A stretch of DNA of 64,000 bases from Micromonospora arborensis (lineage in GTDB: Bacteria > Actinomycetota > Actinomycetes > Mycobacteriales > Micromonosporaceae): the NCBI RefSeq assembly GCF_003205615.1, contig NZ_PYBV01000014.1:35277-99276 (forward strand). Reading direction: 5' to 3'. Numbering within the stretch: the first letter of the stretch is position 1; the number at the start of each line of letters is the position of its first letter. Of the stretch, positions 38,207 to 46,043 are shown in pieces. The notes below the pieces were generated by a model. It saw nothing but the letters and a program-made list of their open reading frames with translations, was not told where the DNA came from and ran no database searches. A program made the translations under genes and the position numbers.

Positions 38207-40624
38207 TCAGCCGCCCGGTCGACCGCCGGGTCGACCGCCGGGCTGCCCGGTGGGGGGGGTGCCGGGCGGGGCGGCACCGCCACCGTTGCTGACCAGGATG
38301 GTGACCACGCCACCCTTGATGGTGCGTCCGTCCGGGCTGGTGCCTGCCGCCTCGCCCGCCTTGCACGGTGAGGCGATCTTCGTGCTGGAGACCACCGGCT
38401 CGAAGCTGGCGCCCTTGAGCCGGTTCCTCGCCTGATCCACCGAAACGCACTTCACGTCGGGGATGCTGCGCTGGTCACCCTCGGAGATCTTCTGGCCCGG
38501 CGGCTCGAACGGGATCGCCTTCTTGCCCTTCATCGCGTCCCGCAGCGTCTGCCACACCGGAGGGTTGATGCCGTCGTCCTCCTTGTGCTTCATCTTCACG
38601 TTGGTCTGCGGCCAGTCCGGGTCGGCCATGATGCCGGCGACCGAGTACTGCTTGGTCATCGCGACCAGGGCGGCGGTCTTCTCCGAGTCGGTGGTGCCGG
38701 ACTTGCCGGCCACCGGATAACCGACGTCGTTGCGCACGTTGCCGGCGGTGGATCCGGAGCACCGGGAGGAGGAGGACTTGTCACCGACCGGGCAGCGGGC
38801 CGCGTCCACCGCGGCGCGGGCCACGTCGGTGCTGAACCGCTTCTCGCAGCGCGGGTTGGCGACGTCGAGCTTGTTGCCCTCCGGGTCGCGGATCTCCTGC
38901 ACCGGGATCGGCTCACAGAAGGTGCCGTCGGCGGCCAGTGTGGCGTAGGCGTTGGCCAGATCCAGCGGGGTGGTCTGCGAGACGCCCAGGGTGAAGGCGC
39001 CCCACTGGTGCGCCCCCTTCTCCAGGTCCAGATCCTCCTGGGCACGGAAGTTGATGCCCATCCTCTTGGCGGCCTTGACCACGTTCTCCGCGCCGACCTG
39101 CTGCTGAAGCGGCACGAAGTAGGTGTTGATCGACTGGCCGAACGCCGTCCACATGTTCTGCGGGCCGGCGGCCTTCTTGCCCGAGTTGGTCGGGCAGTAG
39201 AAGTGGGTGCCGGGGCAGGCCGCGTCGCTGCTGCTGTCGATGATGTATTCCGACTTGAACATCGCTGGCGCGTTGATGGAGTAGCTGAGCGGGATGCCCT
39301 TCTCCAACGCCGCCACGATCGTGAAGATCTTGAAGGTCGAGCCGGCCTGATAGCCGGTGATGCCGTCGCCGCCGGTGAGCAGCGGGTTGACGGTTGCCGG
39401 GTAGTTGCCCCGGATGCCCTTCCTGCTCTTCGCCGGATTACTGGAGAGCTTGTTGGTCGGCTTCTTCGGGTCGTCGAGTTTGAACTGCCGGTTGACCGCG
39501 AGCGCCCGGACCCGGCCACTGCCGGGCTCGACCACCGCGACCATCGCGGCTTCCTTGCTGTTCTCGCTCTTGGCCTTGCGGACCGCCTTGTCCGCGGCGC
39601 TCTGCGCCTTGACGTCGATCGAGGTCACGACGGTGTAGCCGCCGCTCTTCAGCCGCCGCTCCCGGTCGTACGTGGTCGAACCGAACGTCTCCTGCTGCAT
39701 CCACCAGCGGTAGAAGTAGTCGCAGAAGAAGCCCCAGCTGTTGAGGTTCGCGGCGACGCAGCCGTTGGGGGTGCGCTTGTCTTGCACCTTGAGCGGGACG
39801 GCCTTGGCCGTGTCGGCTTCCTGCTGGGTGATGGCCTTGGTCTTGACCATGTTGTCGATGACGTAGTCGCGCCGTTCCAGAGCCTTGGGGTAACCACCCT
39901 CGGTGGTCGGGTCGTTCGTCGTGGGCGCCTTGACCATGCCGGCCAGCAGCGCCGCCTCCTCAATCTTGAGCTTGCTCGGCGGCTTGGCGAAGTAGACCTG
40001 GCTGGCGGCGTAGATGCCGTACGCGCCGTTGCCGAACGAGGCGAGGTTGAGGTAGCGGGTGAGGATCTCGTCCTTGGAGAATTCCTTGTCGACCTGGAGG
40101 GCCAGCCGCATCTCGCGAAGCTTGCGGGCGCTGGTGTCCTCGGTGGCCGCGACCACGTCGGCCGGGTGGGTGGCCGAGTAGGCGATGGCCAGCCGGACGT
40201 ACTGCATGGTCAGCGTCGAAGCGCCCTGCCGGCCGGAGCCTTCGCTCTGGTTGTTGACGAACGCGCGGGCGACGCCGTTGATGTCGACGCCGTTGTGCTT
40301 GTAGAAGTCATGGTCCTCGGCCGCGATGATGGCCTTCACCATGTTGGGCGAGATGTCGGCGAGCTTCACGTCGCGCCGGTTCTCGTCGTACATGGTCGCG
40401 AGCGGTGTCTTGCCGTCCGAGGCCAGCAGATAGCTGATCTGCGGCGCGCGGGCCACCGTCAGCTCCGTGGGCAGGGCGCCGAATGTCTCGGCGCCCGCCT
40501 TGGCGGCCAAGCCGGACATCGCCACTGCGGGGAAGGCCGCCGCAGCGACCACCACGCCAGCCAACAGGCCACATACGAGCAGCGATGCGGCGTTGGTCAG
40601 CACATTGTGGTCACGTTTCCGCAT
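38207..40624 (-). CDS. ponA2: Bifunctional penicillin-binding protein with PASTA domain (PonA2 type)
   Basis: Class A PBP that polymerises and cross-links peptidoglycan, 805 residues from the ATG at 40624 (GAGGTG six bases upstream; the frame opens at 40723). A cytoplasmic start and one membrane helix (about 11-36) precede the glycosyltransferase domain, with catalytic Glu103 in AAEDHDFYKHNGVD. The transpeptidase has STFK (Ser429), SIN (498-500) and KSGT (Lys641), a KTG variant. A single PASTA domain (about 705-775, IPDVKCVSVDQARNRL) and a Pro/Gly tail end the protein. It is divergent from wblA, as ponA2 is from whiB4 in M. tuberculosis. Confidence 0.95.
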   Translation of the reverse strand: MRKRDHNVLTNAASLLVCGLLAGVVVAAAAFPAVAMSGLAAKAGAETFGALPTELTVARAPQISYLLASDGKTPLATMYDENRRDVKLADISPNMVKAIIAAEDHDFYKHNGVDINGVARAFVNNQSEGSGRQGASTLTMQYVRLAIAYSATHPADVVAATEDTSARKLREMRLALQVDKEFSKDEILTRYLNLASFGNGAYGIYAASQVYFAKPPSKLKIEEAALLAGMVKAPTTNDPTTEGGYPKALERRDYVIDNMVKTKAITQQEADTAKAVPLKVQDKRTPNGCVAANLNSWGFFCDYFYRWWMQQETFGSTTYDRERRLKSGGYTVVTSIDVKAQSAADKAVRKAKSENSKEAAMVAVVEPGSGRVRALAVNRQFKLDDPKKPTNKLSSNPAKSRKGIRGNYPATVNPLLTGGDGITGYQAGSTFKIFTIVAALEKGIPLSYSINAPAMFKSEYIIDSSSDAACPGTHFYCPTNSGKKAAGPQNMWTAFGQSINTYFVPLQQQVGAENVVKAAKRMGINFRAQEDLDLEKGAHQWGAFTLGVSQTTPLDLANAYATLAADGTFCEPIPVQEIRDPEGNKLDVANPRCEKRFSTDVARAAVDAARCPVGDKSSSSRCSGSTAGNVRNDVGYPVAGKSGTTDSEKTAALVAMTKQYSVAGIMADPDWPQTNVKMKHKEDDGINPPVWQTLRDAMKGKKAIPFEPPGQKISEGDQRSIPDVKCVSVDQARNRLKGASFEPVVSSTKIASPCKAGEAAGTSPDGRTIKGGVVTILVSNGGGAAPPGTPPTGQPGGRPGGRPGG

Positions 40625-41031
40625 CCAGTTCACCTCGACAGGGTACGCGAGTAGGGAACGAGGGGCGCCTGGGTGTTCTTTCCCCATTTCCTGCACGCGC
40701 TGCCCTCGTTGTGCTAAACGCACGACCCCCGGTGCTTGGTTGCGTGTGACCTGGCGTGAGTCTCCTCCGATTCAGGGAGGCGGCGCAGCGTTATCGCCGA
40801 CCTCGGCGGGGTAACCGGCGGTCGAAGGCCCGGGAAGCCGGGAGTGTCCGGAATGATGGATTTCGCCGACAACGTTGCGTAATCAGTCGACTACAGAGCA
40901 TGATGGGGGCGGCGACAGCGCCACATGTCGTCCGTGCCGCCTTGGGGAAGGCGAGCCGGGCGATCGGGGGGAATTGCCGGCTGGCGTACATCGACGAGGT
41001 CGGTAGGTACTGCAAGGGGGGACGTGTACAC
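40625..41031. promoter_or_regulatory. Long divergent control region of ponA2 and wblA
   Basis: This 407-base divergent spacer has no supported gene, although the wblA frame stays open back to 40756 without WhiB similarity. It is less GC-rich around 40850-40910 (GTTGCGTAATC, ACTACAGAGCATGATG), which is a likely promoter zone. Homologous whiB4/wblA genes also have long upstream regions. I could not assign a specific operator. Confidence 0.5.
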
Positions 41032-41352
41032 ATGGGCATGATCACTGACTGGCCGTCGCTTGCGGCATGTCAGAACGGGGACCCGGACGCGTTGTTCGTA
41101 CAGGGTGCCGAACAGAACGTGGCGAAGCGGATTTGCCGGAGCTGCCCTGTTCGCTACGAGTGCCTGGCCGACGCGCTGGACAACCGGATCGAGTTCGGTG
41201 TGTGGGGCGGCATGACCGAACGCGAACGGCGGGCGCTGCTGCGTCGACACCCGCAGGTGACGAGCTGGCGCAAGATGTTCGAGGCTGCGATGAAGAAGAA
41301 CAGCAAGGAGAAGGCCGGCAAGGACAAGGTCCTCGTCACTGCGGCCACCTGA
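41032..41352 (+). CDS. wblA: WhiB-family iron-sulfur regulator (WblA/WhiB4 type)
   Basis: A 106-residue WhiB-like protein. Four cysteines (Cys13 in AACQNG, then Cys35, 38 and 44 in ICRSCPVRYEC) hold a 4Fe-4S cluster. GVWGG (56-60) and the basic C terminus (RERRALLRRHP, then KKNSKEKAGKDK) follow. These proteins act with sigma factors to control transcription in response to redox or NO. WblA in Streptomyces and WhiB4 in M. tuberculosis sit beside the same PBP and ArsA-like genes, which supports the name. GGGGGGA lies about ten bases before the ATG. Confidence 0.93.
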   Translation: MGMITDWPSLAACQNGDPDALFVQGAEQNVAKRICRSCPVRYECLADALDNRIEFGVWGGMTERERRALLRRHPQVTSWRKMFEAAMKKNSKEKAGKDKVLVTAAT

Positions 41353-41358
41353 CGTCGG

Positions 41359-42507
41359 TCACGGCCGACTGATCGCCGCGCCGATCGTCCGTAGCCCGTC
41401 GACGTCGTGCACGTCGGCGGGCTGCGCCGTCACCGACACCGCCGGCACCGCCGGGAACGCCTCGGTGAAGCGCGCGGCCACCTGTTGTTCGCGTACCGCC
41501 TGACGGGCCAGTGCGGCGTGCGCCCGCAGCACATCGACGGTGGCCTCATGCCCACCCAGCTCGGTCAGCCGCTCGGCGGCGACCCGGCTCTGCTCGGCGT
41601 CTAGCTCCGGCACCGCCGGTCGGTGCACCCGGTTGAGCACCAGGCCGGACAGCGGCATCCGTTCGTCCCGCAGGCGGCCGGCGAAGTAGGCGGCCTCCCG
41701 GACCGCGTCCGGCTCCGGTGTCGCGACCAGCAGAAAGGCCGTCTCCCGCGCCTGCAGGATGCGGTACGTCTGCTCGGCCCGCTGCCGGAAACCGCCGAAC
41801 ATCGAATCCAGAGCGGCCACGAAGCCGGACAGGTCGGTGAGCAACTGCGCACCGAGCACCTTCTGCACCACTTTCGAGAACATCCCGAACGAGGCCGTGA
41901 CCAGGCTGAACATGCTCCGCCCGCCGCTGCGCGCCGGGGCCAGCAGCAGTCGCAACATCCGGCCGTCGAGGAAACGGGAGAGCCGGGCCGGCGCGTCCAG
42001 GAAATCCAGTGCCGAGCGGGACGGTGGCGTGTCCACCACGATCAGGTCCCATTCGCCCCGGGCGTGCAGCTGACCCAGCTTCTCCATCGCCATGTATTCC
42101 TGTGTGCCGGCGAACGTCGAGCTCATCGCCTGGTAGAACGGGTTCGCAAAGATCTCGGCGGCCTTCGCGGGGTCGGTGTGCTGCAGCACCACGTCGTCGA
42201 AGGTGCGCTTCATGTCCAGCATCATGGCGTGCAGCTCGCCGCCGCTGCTCTCGACGTCGATCCCCTTGACCTGGCGGGGGGTGTTGTCCAGCTCGGTCAG
42301 GCCCAGCGACTGCGCCAGCCGGCGGGCCGGGTCGATGGTGAGCACCACCGTGCGCCGGCCGTGCTGCTCGGCGGCCCGCAGCGCCAGCGCCGCGGCCGTG
42401 GTCGTCTTTCCCACCCCGCCGGCACCGCAGCACACGATGATCTTGACGCCGTGGTCGGCGAGGATCTGGTCGACGTCCAGCTGCGGCGCCGCGTCTTCGG
42501 AAGGCAC
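41359..42507 (-). CDS. ArsA/Get3-like ATPase, Rv3680 type
   Basis: SIMIBI-class ATPase of 382 residues related to ArsA/Get3. The P loop reads CGAGGVGKTTTAA, so alanine replaces the first lysine of the usual KGGxGKT signature. Switch I (LTIDPARRLAQSLG) and switch II (IVVDTPPSRSALDFLDAP) are intact. The GTG at 42507 is supported by TACGCT six bases upstream, which gives a leaderless mRNA. It converges on wblA with six bases between stops. In M. tuberculosis the pair Rv3679/Rv3680 (BagA/BagB) forms a complex linked to tolerance of metabolic and nitrosative stress. Confidence 0.93.
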   Translation of the reverse strand: MPSEDAAPQLDVDQILADHGVKIIVCCGAGGVGKTTTAAALALRAAEQHGRRTVVLTIDPARRLAQSLGLTELDNTPRQVKGIDVESSGGELHAMMLDMKRTFDDVVLQHTDPAKAAEIFANPFYQAMSSTFAGTQEYMAMEKLGQLHARGEWDLIVVDTPPSRSALDFLDAPARLSRFLDGRMLRLLLAPARSGGRSMFSLVTASFGMFSKVVQKVLGAQLLTDLSGFVAALDSMFGGFRQRAEQTYRILQARETAFLLVATPEPDAVREAAYFAGRLRDERMPLSGLVLNRVHRPAVPELDAEQSRVAAERLTELGGHEATVDVLRAHAALARQAVREQQVAARFTEAFPAVPAVSVTAQPADVHDVDGLRTIGAAISRP

Positions 42508-42513
42508 CAATCG

Positions 42514-42519
42514 AGCGTA
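42514..42519 (-). promoter_or_regulatory. -10 box for leaderless ArsA-like gene
   Basis: TACGCT on the minus strand (42519-42514) lies six bases before the GTG start, the spacing expected when transcription begins at the start codon. No Shine-Dalgarno is present. Confidence 0.5.
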
Positions 42520-42564
42520 TCGGGCCGGCTGGGTCCGTGCGCCCGTGCTGAGCTCAGGTGTGAG

Positions 42565-43542
42565 TCAATCGGCGCGGACGAGGGCCTGGGCCAGTGCCGC
42601 GAGCCCCGCCCGGTCCACCCCGTCGGGCAGCAACGGCAACTCGACCATCGGCAGCCCCAACTCCACCAGGTCGGCGCGGAGCGAATCCTCCAATTCGCGC
42701 CGGATGACCTGGTCGCGTGCCTCGTCGTGCAACCCGGCCACGGTGTCCCGATCGGCCGGCAGCCCGGCGGCGACCAGCCCACGCTTCAGCTCCGCCGCGG
42801 TGACCGCCCGGCCGGCAGGCAGCGGGGGCCGGGTGCCGTTGACGATCACTTTTCCGATGCCGAAGCCGAGTGCGGTCAGGTCGGCGATCGCGTCCACCGT
42901 CTCCTGTACCGGCATCTCCTCCAGCAACGTGACCACGTGCACCGCTGTCATCGGGGAACGCAACAGCGCGGCGACCCCCTCGCTCTGGGTCTTGATCGGG
43001 CCGACCTTGGCCAGCCGGGCCGTCTCCGCCGTCACGTTGAGGAAACGACCGATCCGCCCGGTCGGCGGGGCGTCCAGCACCACCGCGTCGTACGCGCGCC
43101 GCTGCCCGGACGTACGGGTGGTGGCCTCCTTAACCTTGCCGGTGAGGAGCACGTCCCGCAGACCTGGCGCGATGGTGGTGGCGAAGTCGATGGCGCCGAG
43201 CTTGCGCAGCGCCCGGCCCGCCGCGCCGAGCTTGTAGAACATGTCGAGGTACTCGAGCAGCGCCTCCTCCGCGTCCACCGCGAGGGCGCGCACCTCACCA
43301 CCCTCCGGCGCTTCGGCGAGGTGTCGCTCCTCGTAGGGCAGCGGGTCGATGCCGAAGAGTTGGGCGATGCCCTGCCGCCCCTCGACCTCGACCAGCAGGG
43401 TGCGTCGACCACCCGCGGCGAGCGCGAGGGCCAGGGCCGCCGCCACGCTGGTCTTGCCGGTGCCGCCCTTGCCGGTCACCACGTGGAGGCGGGCGGACCA
43501 TCCGGTACCGGCCGGGTCGAACGGCCGCTCAGCTGCAGACAC
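42565..43542 (-). CDS. ArsA/Get3-like ATPase, Rv3679 type
   Basis: The partner ATPase, 325 residues. The P loop is the canonical deviant Walker A VTGKGGTGKTSVAAA with the signature lysine. Switch I (LLVEVEGRQGIAQLFG) and switch II (AVVLDAPPTGRIGRFLNV) are clear. With its neighbour it probably forms a heteromer in which only this subunit supplies the lysine across the dimer interface. It is separated from the second ATPase gene by 57 bases that contain that gene's own -10 box. Its GTG start also has TAGGCT six bases upstream. Confidence 0.93.
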   Translation of the reverse strand: MSAAERPFDPAGTGWSARLHVVTGKGGTGKTSVAAALALALAAGGRRTLLVEVEGRQGIAQLFGIDPLPYEERHLAEAPEGGEVRALAVDAEEALLEYLDMFYKLGAAGRALRKLGAIDFATTIAPGLRDVLLTGKVKEATTRTSGQRRAYDAVVLDAPPTGRIGRFLNVTAETARLAKVGPIKTQSEGVAALLRSPMTAVHVVTLLEEMPVQETVDAIADLTALGFGIGKVIVNGTRPPLPAGRAVTAAELKRGLVAAGLPADRDTVAGLHDEARDQVIRRELEDSLRADLVELGLPMVELPLLPDGVDRAGLAALAQALVRAD

Positions 43543-43548
43543 CCGTCG

Positions 43549-43554
43549 AGCCTA
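43549..43554 (-). promoter_or_regulatory. -10 box for leaderless ArsA-like gene
   Basis: TAGGCT on the minus strand (43554-43549) lies six bases before the GTG start at 43542. The arrangement repeats the one before the sister gene at 42507. Confidence 0.5.
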
Positions 43555-43568
43555 TCCACGCGTGGTGG

Positions 43569-44354
43569 TCAGGCGACCTCGCAGACCCACCAACCCGTCT
43601 TCTGCACCACAGTGAAGCGCAGGTCCTGGTCGGCCACCTTCTCGTCCGAGGTGGTCATGGTGATCCGGGTGGAGACGGTGGCCCGTTCCCCGGTCTGGTT
43701 GTCCACCTTCGGGGTGGTCCACCGGAAGCGCGGGTTCTGGTACGCGGAGGCGTACTTCTGCACCTCGGCGACCTTGGCGGTGATCTTCTCGTCATCGCGG
43801 GAGGCGGCGCACACGCGGCTGGCCGCCTTGGTCGCGTCGCGGTCCTTGTAGACCGCGGTCAGGAACTCGTCGACGGCGACCGCCGGCTCCTTGGCGCCCT
43901 CGCCGGTCTCGGCGTTGCGCAGGGTCAGGAACGCCACCACACCGCCGCCCACACAGAGCACCATGATCACGACCAGTGCGATCGCGGCGATCAGCAGGCC
44001 GCGCTTCTTCTTCGGCTCGGCGGCGCCCGGGTAGGGCGGGTATCCCGGTGGGGGCGGCGGGATCACCGAGGGAGCCGGGGTGCCCGGTTGCGTCGCTGCG
44101 GCGGCCACGGGGTCGCCCGACAGGCCGGCGGCAGCGTCGGCCCCGCTGGTCGGCCCGGGGAAGGATTGCTGGAGGGGGACGGTCGGCTGGGCGGGGAGCG
44201 CCGCCGGGGCGGCGGGGAGCGCGAGCTGCCCGGACGGCGCGGCGGGGGCCGGCTGACCGGGAACGACCGCAGCGCCGGGCCGACCGCCGGGCTCCGGCTG
44301 GGTCGGCGGCGGGACGGGTGGGCCGGCCTGGTCACCGTTGGGTGGTTGGGTCAT
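43569..44354 (-). CDS. Single-pass membrane protein with Pro-rich N terminus
   Basis: A 261-residue protein. The first ~115 residues are Pro/Ala/Gln-rich and disordered (PPNGDQAGPPVPPPTQPEPG). After a Lys cluster (EPKKKRG) comes one membrane helix (LLIAAIALVVIMVLCVGGGVVAFL). The extracellular domain of about 115 residues (AVDEFLTAVYKDRDATKAAS to RFTVVQKTGWWVCEVA) resembles the small NTF2-like/lumazine-type domains often found after such tails. GGGGGA precedes the ATG. Function unknown. Confidence 0.8.
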   Translation of the reverse strand: MTQPPNGDQAGPPVPPPTQPEPGGRPGAAVVPGQPAPAAPSGQLALPAAPAALPAQPTVPLQQSFPGPTSGADAAAGLSGDPVAAAATQPGTPAPSVIPPPPPGYPPYPGAAEPKKKRGLLIAAIALVVIMVLCVGGGVVAFLTLRNAETGEGAKEPAVAVDEFLTAVYKDRDATKAASRVCAASRDDEKITAKVAEVQKYASAYQNPRFRWTTPKVDNQTGERATVSTRITMTTSDEKVADQDLRFTVVQKTGWWVCEVA

Positions 44355-44709
44355 CGTCTTTCCCCCGGGGGTGCGGAGCCCGCCGCCACCCCTGGCGTCG
44401 AGCGTGATCGAGCGGGCTGCCGGGCGCTGCGCGACCGTCCGACCGGAAGGGTAACGGTCGATGACCGCGTCGGTGTCGCCCCCGCCGCACAGTGCTGCCC
44501 ACCGATCCCGCCGGCGGGACCGGCGTCCGGTGCGCTGTCGGGCTCTCGGCTGACTTGTGTCGCATATGTGACTGCGGGTGACCAATCGGGCGCGTCCTGT
44601 TGTCGGGACTGCGACCCCGGACCTACCTTTCGTCCCGGCGCGGGGGCCGGAACGGACGAATGGGTCCGGACCGGAAGCGTGATCCGAGCGGTACGACCGG
44701 AGGCAGTGC
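44355..44709. other. Divergent spacer without a gene
   Basis: 355 bases between divergent genes. It holds a CCCCCGGGGG palindrome near 44367 and a 14-bp near-palindrome GTCGCATATGTGAC (44559-44572). I see no gene or RNA in it. Confidence 0.55.
44559..44572. promoter_or_regulatory. Candidate operator palindrome
   Basis: GTCGCATATGTGAC is symmetric except for one base pair and is AT-rich compared with its surroundings. It lies about 140 bases before the start at 44710. No regulator is assigned. Confidence 0.3.
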
Positions 44710-45192
44710 ATGCGCGACGCGGACAACATCCCTCGCACCCAATACCCGAACACCGACCGGCCGCGCCGGCCCGGGTCCCTGTTCGACGCCGGTGGACAGA
44801 TCGGCGGCCAAGCGATCAACGAACGGTCGTACCGCCGAATGCCGGAGCAAGCGGAGGTGGCTCGGGCGCCGAGCCACCCCGCCGAGCGGTTCCGCGACGA
44901 CGACGAGCCGGGCTTCGTCATCCACCTGCCGATCCGGGTGCCGAACCTGGCCGCGGCGACCGTGCTGGCCGGCCGGGTCGCGGTGTCCCTGGGCTTCCTG
45001 CCCGAACTGGATGCCGGCGAGACCACCGTGTCCAACGCCGACGATCAGAACAACCGGCACCGGGTGTTCTGCGACCTGCTGCTGCCCGACCGGTCCCGCT
45101 GCCCCCAGGGGTACGAGCACGAGGGGCTCTGCGGGGAGGTGCCGGCTGCGCCGGAGCAGCGTCCCGCGTCTCGCCCGGCCAACGGACCGTAG
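44710..45192 (+). CDS. Hypothetical protein with C-terminal cysteines
   Basis: A 160-residue cytoplasmic protein of unknown function. A polar N terminus is followed by a conserved-looking block (DEPGFVIHLPIRVPNLAAATVL, then RVAVSLGFLP) and a possible metal-binding C terminus with three cysteines (VFCDLLLPDRSRCPQGYEHEGLC). GGAGG lies six bases before the ATG, so the start is firm. A small gene follows 44 bases later on the same strand. Confidence 0.75.
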   Translation: MRDADNIPRTQYPNTDRPRRPGSLFDAGGQIGGQAINERSYRRMPEQAEVARAPSHPAERFRDDDEPGFVIHLPIRVPNLAAATVLAGRVAVSLGFLPELDAGETTVSNADDQNNRHRVFCDLLLPDRSRCPQGYEHEGLCGEVPAAPEQRPASRPANGP

Positions 45193-45236
45193 GCTGTCCC
45201 TCGAACAATTCCGCACCGAGAGGGAGCCCTTCAGCG

Positions 45237-45392
45237 ATGCAGAAGTGGGAATACTCCACGGTCCCGCTGCTGGTCCACGCGACCAAGCAGATCCTCGACA
45301 ACTGGGGCGAGGACGGGTGGGAGCTCGTCGCCGTGGTCCCCGGGCCGAACCCGGACCAGCTCGTCGCCTACCTGAAGCGACCCAAGGCGTGA
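45237..45392 (+). CDS. Small conserved protein (DUF4177-like, Rv3678A position)
   Basis: A 51-residue protein, MQKWEYSTVPLLVHATKQIL then NWGEDGWELVAVVPGPNPDQ. The WGxDGWELV core matches DUF4177 proteins. GAGGGAG precedes the ATG by about nine bases. It lies just before the RidA-family gene, the place held by Rv3678A in M. tuberculosis. The interspersed repeat copy B begins one base before its stop codon. Function unknown. Confidence 0.8.
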   Translation: MQKWEYSTVPLLVHATKQILDNWGEDGWELVAVVPGPNPDQLVAYLKRPKA

Positions 45393-45433
45393 GCGCGAGG
45401 AGTGCAGCGAAGCGGAGCCCCGCAGTCGCGAAC
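45389..45433 (+). repeat. Interspersed operon-spacer repeat, copy B
   Basis: GTGAGCGCGAGGAGTGCAGC...CCCGCAGTCGCGAAC fills the spacer between the 51-aa gene and the RidA-family gene. It overlaps the upstream TGA stop (45390-45392). Copy C at 58811-58856 (minus strand) matches closely along its whole length. Confidence 0.8.
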
Positions 45434-45447
45434 ATCGAGGTGGCGCC

Positions 45448-45909
45448 GTGAGCAACGGACCGCACGCGAAGCTTGCCGAGCTGGGTCTCGAACTGCCCGA
45501 GGTCGTGCCGCCGGTGGCCAGCTACGTGCCGGCCGTGCAGTCCGGGCAGCACGTCTACGTTTCCGGTCAACTGCCGATCGCCGAGGGCAAGCTGCTCGCG
45601 ACCGGCAAGGTCGGCGCCGGGATCTCCGCCGAGCAGGCGAAGGATCTGGCCCAGCGGTGTGCGCTCAACGCGCTGGCCGCGGTCGACTCGCTGGTCGGCT
45701 TGGAAAACGTGGTCAAGGTGGTCAAGGTGACCGGTTTCGTGGCCTCCGCGCCCGGCTTCACCGGTCAGCCCGCTGTGATCAACGGTGCCTCCGACCTCTT
45801 CGGCACTGTCTTCGGCGAGGCCGGCCGCCATGCCCGCAGCGCCGTCGGGGTGGCCGAGTTGCCCCTCGACGCCCCGGTGGAGGTCGAACTGATCGTCGAG
45901 GTCGCCTGA
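45448..45909 (+). CDS. RidA/YjgF family enamine-imine deaminase
   Basis: A 153-residue RidA-family protein. It probably hydrolyses reactive imine/enamine intermediates. LAELGLELPEVVPPVASYVPAVQSGQHVYVSGQLP and the C-terminal ARSAVGVAELPLDAPVEVELIVEVA block (with the family Arg and Glu) are present. GAGG lies seven bases before the GTG. It is the counterpart of Rv3678c in the conserved order. A hairpin (45940-45985) follows. Confidence 0.93.
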   Translation: MSNGPHAKLAELGLELPEVVPPVASYVPAVQSGQHVYVSGQLPIAEGKLLATGKVGAGISAEQAKDLAQRCALNALAAVDSLVGLENVVKVVKVTGFVASAPGFTGQPAVINGASDLFGTVFGEAGRHARSAVGVAELPLDAPVEVELIVEVA

Positions 45910-45939
45910 CACCTCGCCACCGCGATCCGCGGCCCGTCC

Positions 45940-45985
45940 GGAAGGGCCCCTTCTTGTCGATCACGCGCTAGCAAGGGGCCCTTCC
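45940..45985 (+). terminator. Long-stem terminator after RidA-family gene
   Basis: A perfect 13-bp stem (GGAAGGGCCCCTT 45940-45952 with AAGGGGCCCTTCC 45973-45985) and a 20-nt loop lie 31 bases after the stop codon. Confidence 0.75.
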
Positions 45986-46030
45986 TTCGGGTTGGGTGGG
46001 CAAGATCGTGGGGTGTGGCGGGCGGGGTCG

Positions 46031-46036
46031 TACGAT
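46031..46036 (+). promoter_or_regulatory. -10 box for leaderless MBL-fold gene
   Basis: TACGAT lies seven bases before the ATG at 46044. No Shine-Dalgarno is visible, which fits a leaderless transcript that starts at or next to the start codon. Confidence 0.5.
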
Positions 46037-46043
46037 CGCAGCC

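Noticed and set aside
38585..40654. 689-codon plus-strand frame opposite ponA2
   Set aside because: Antisense shadow of an unmistakable PBP; no domain, start signal or protein-like order.
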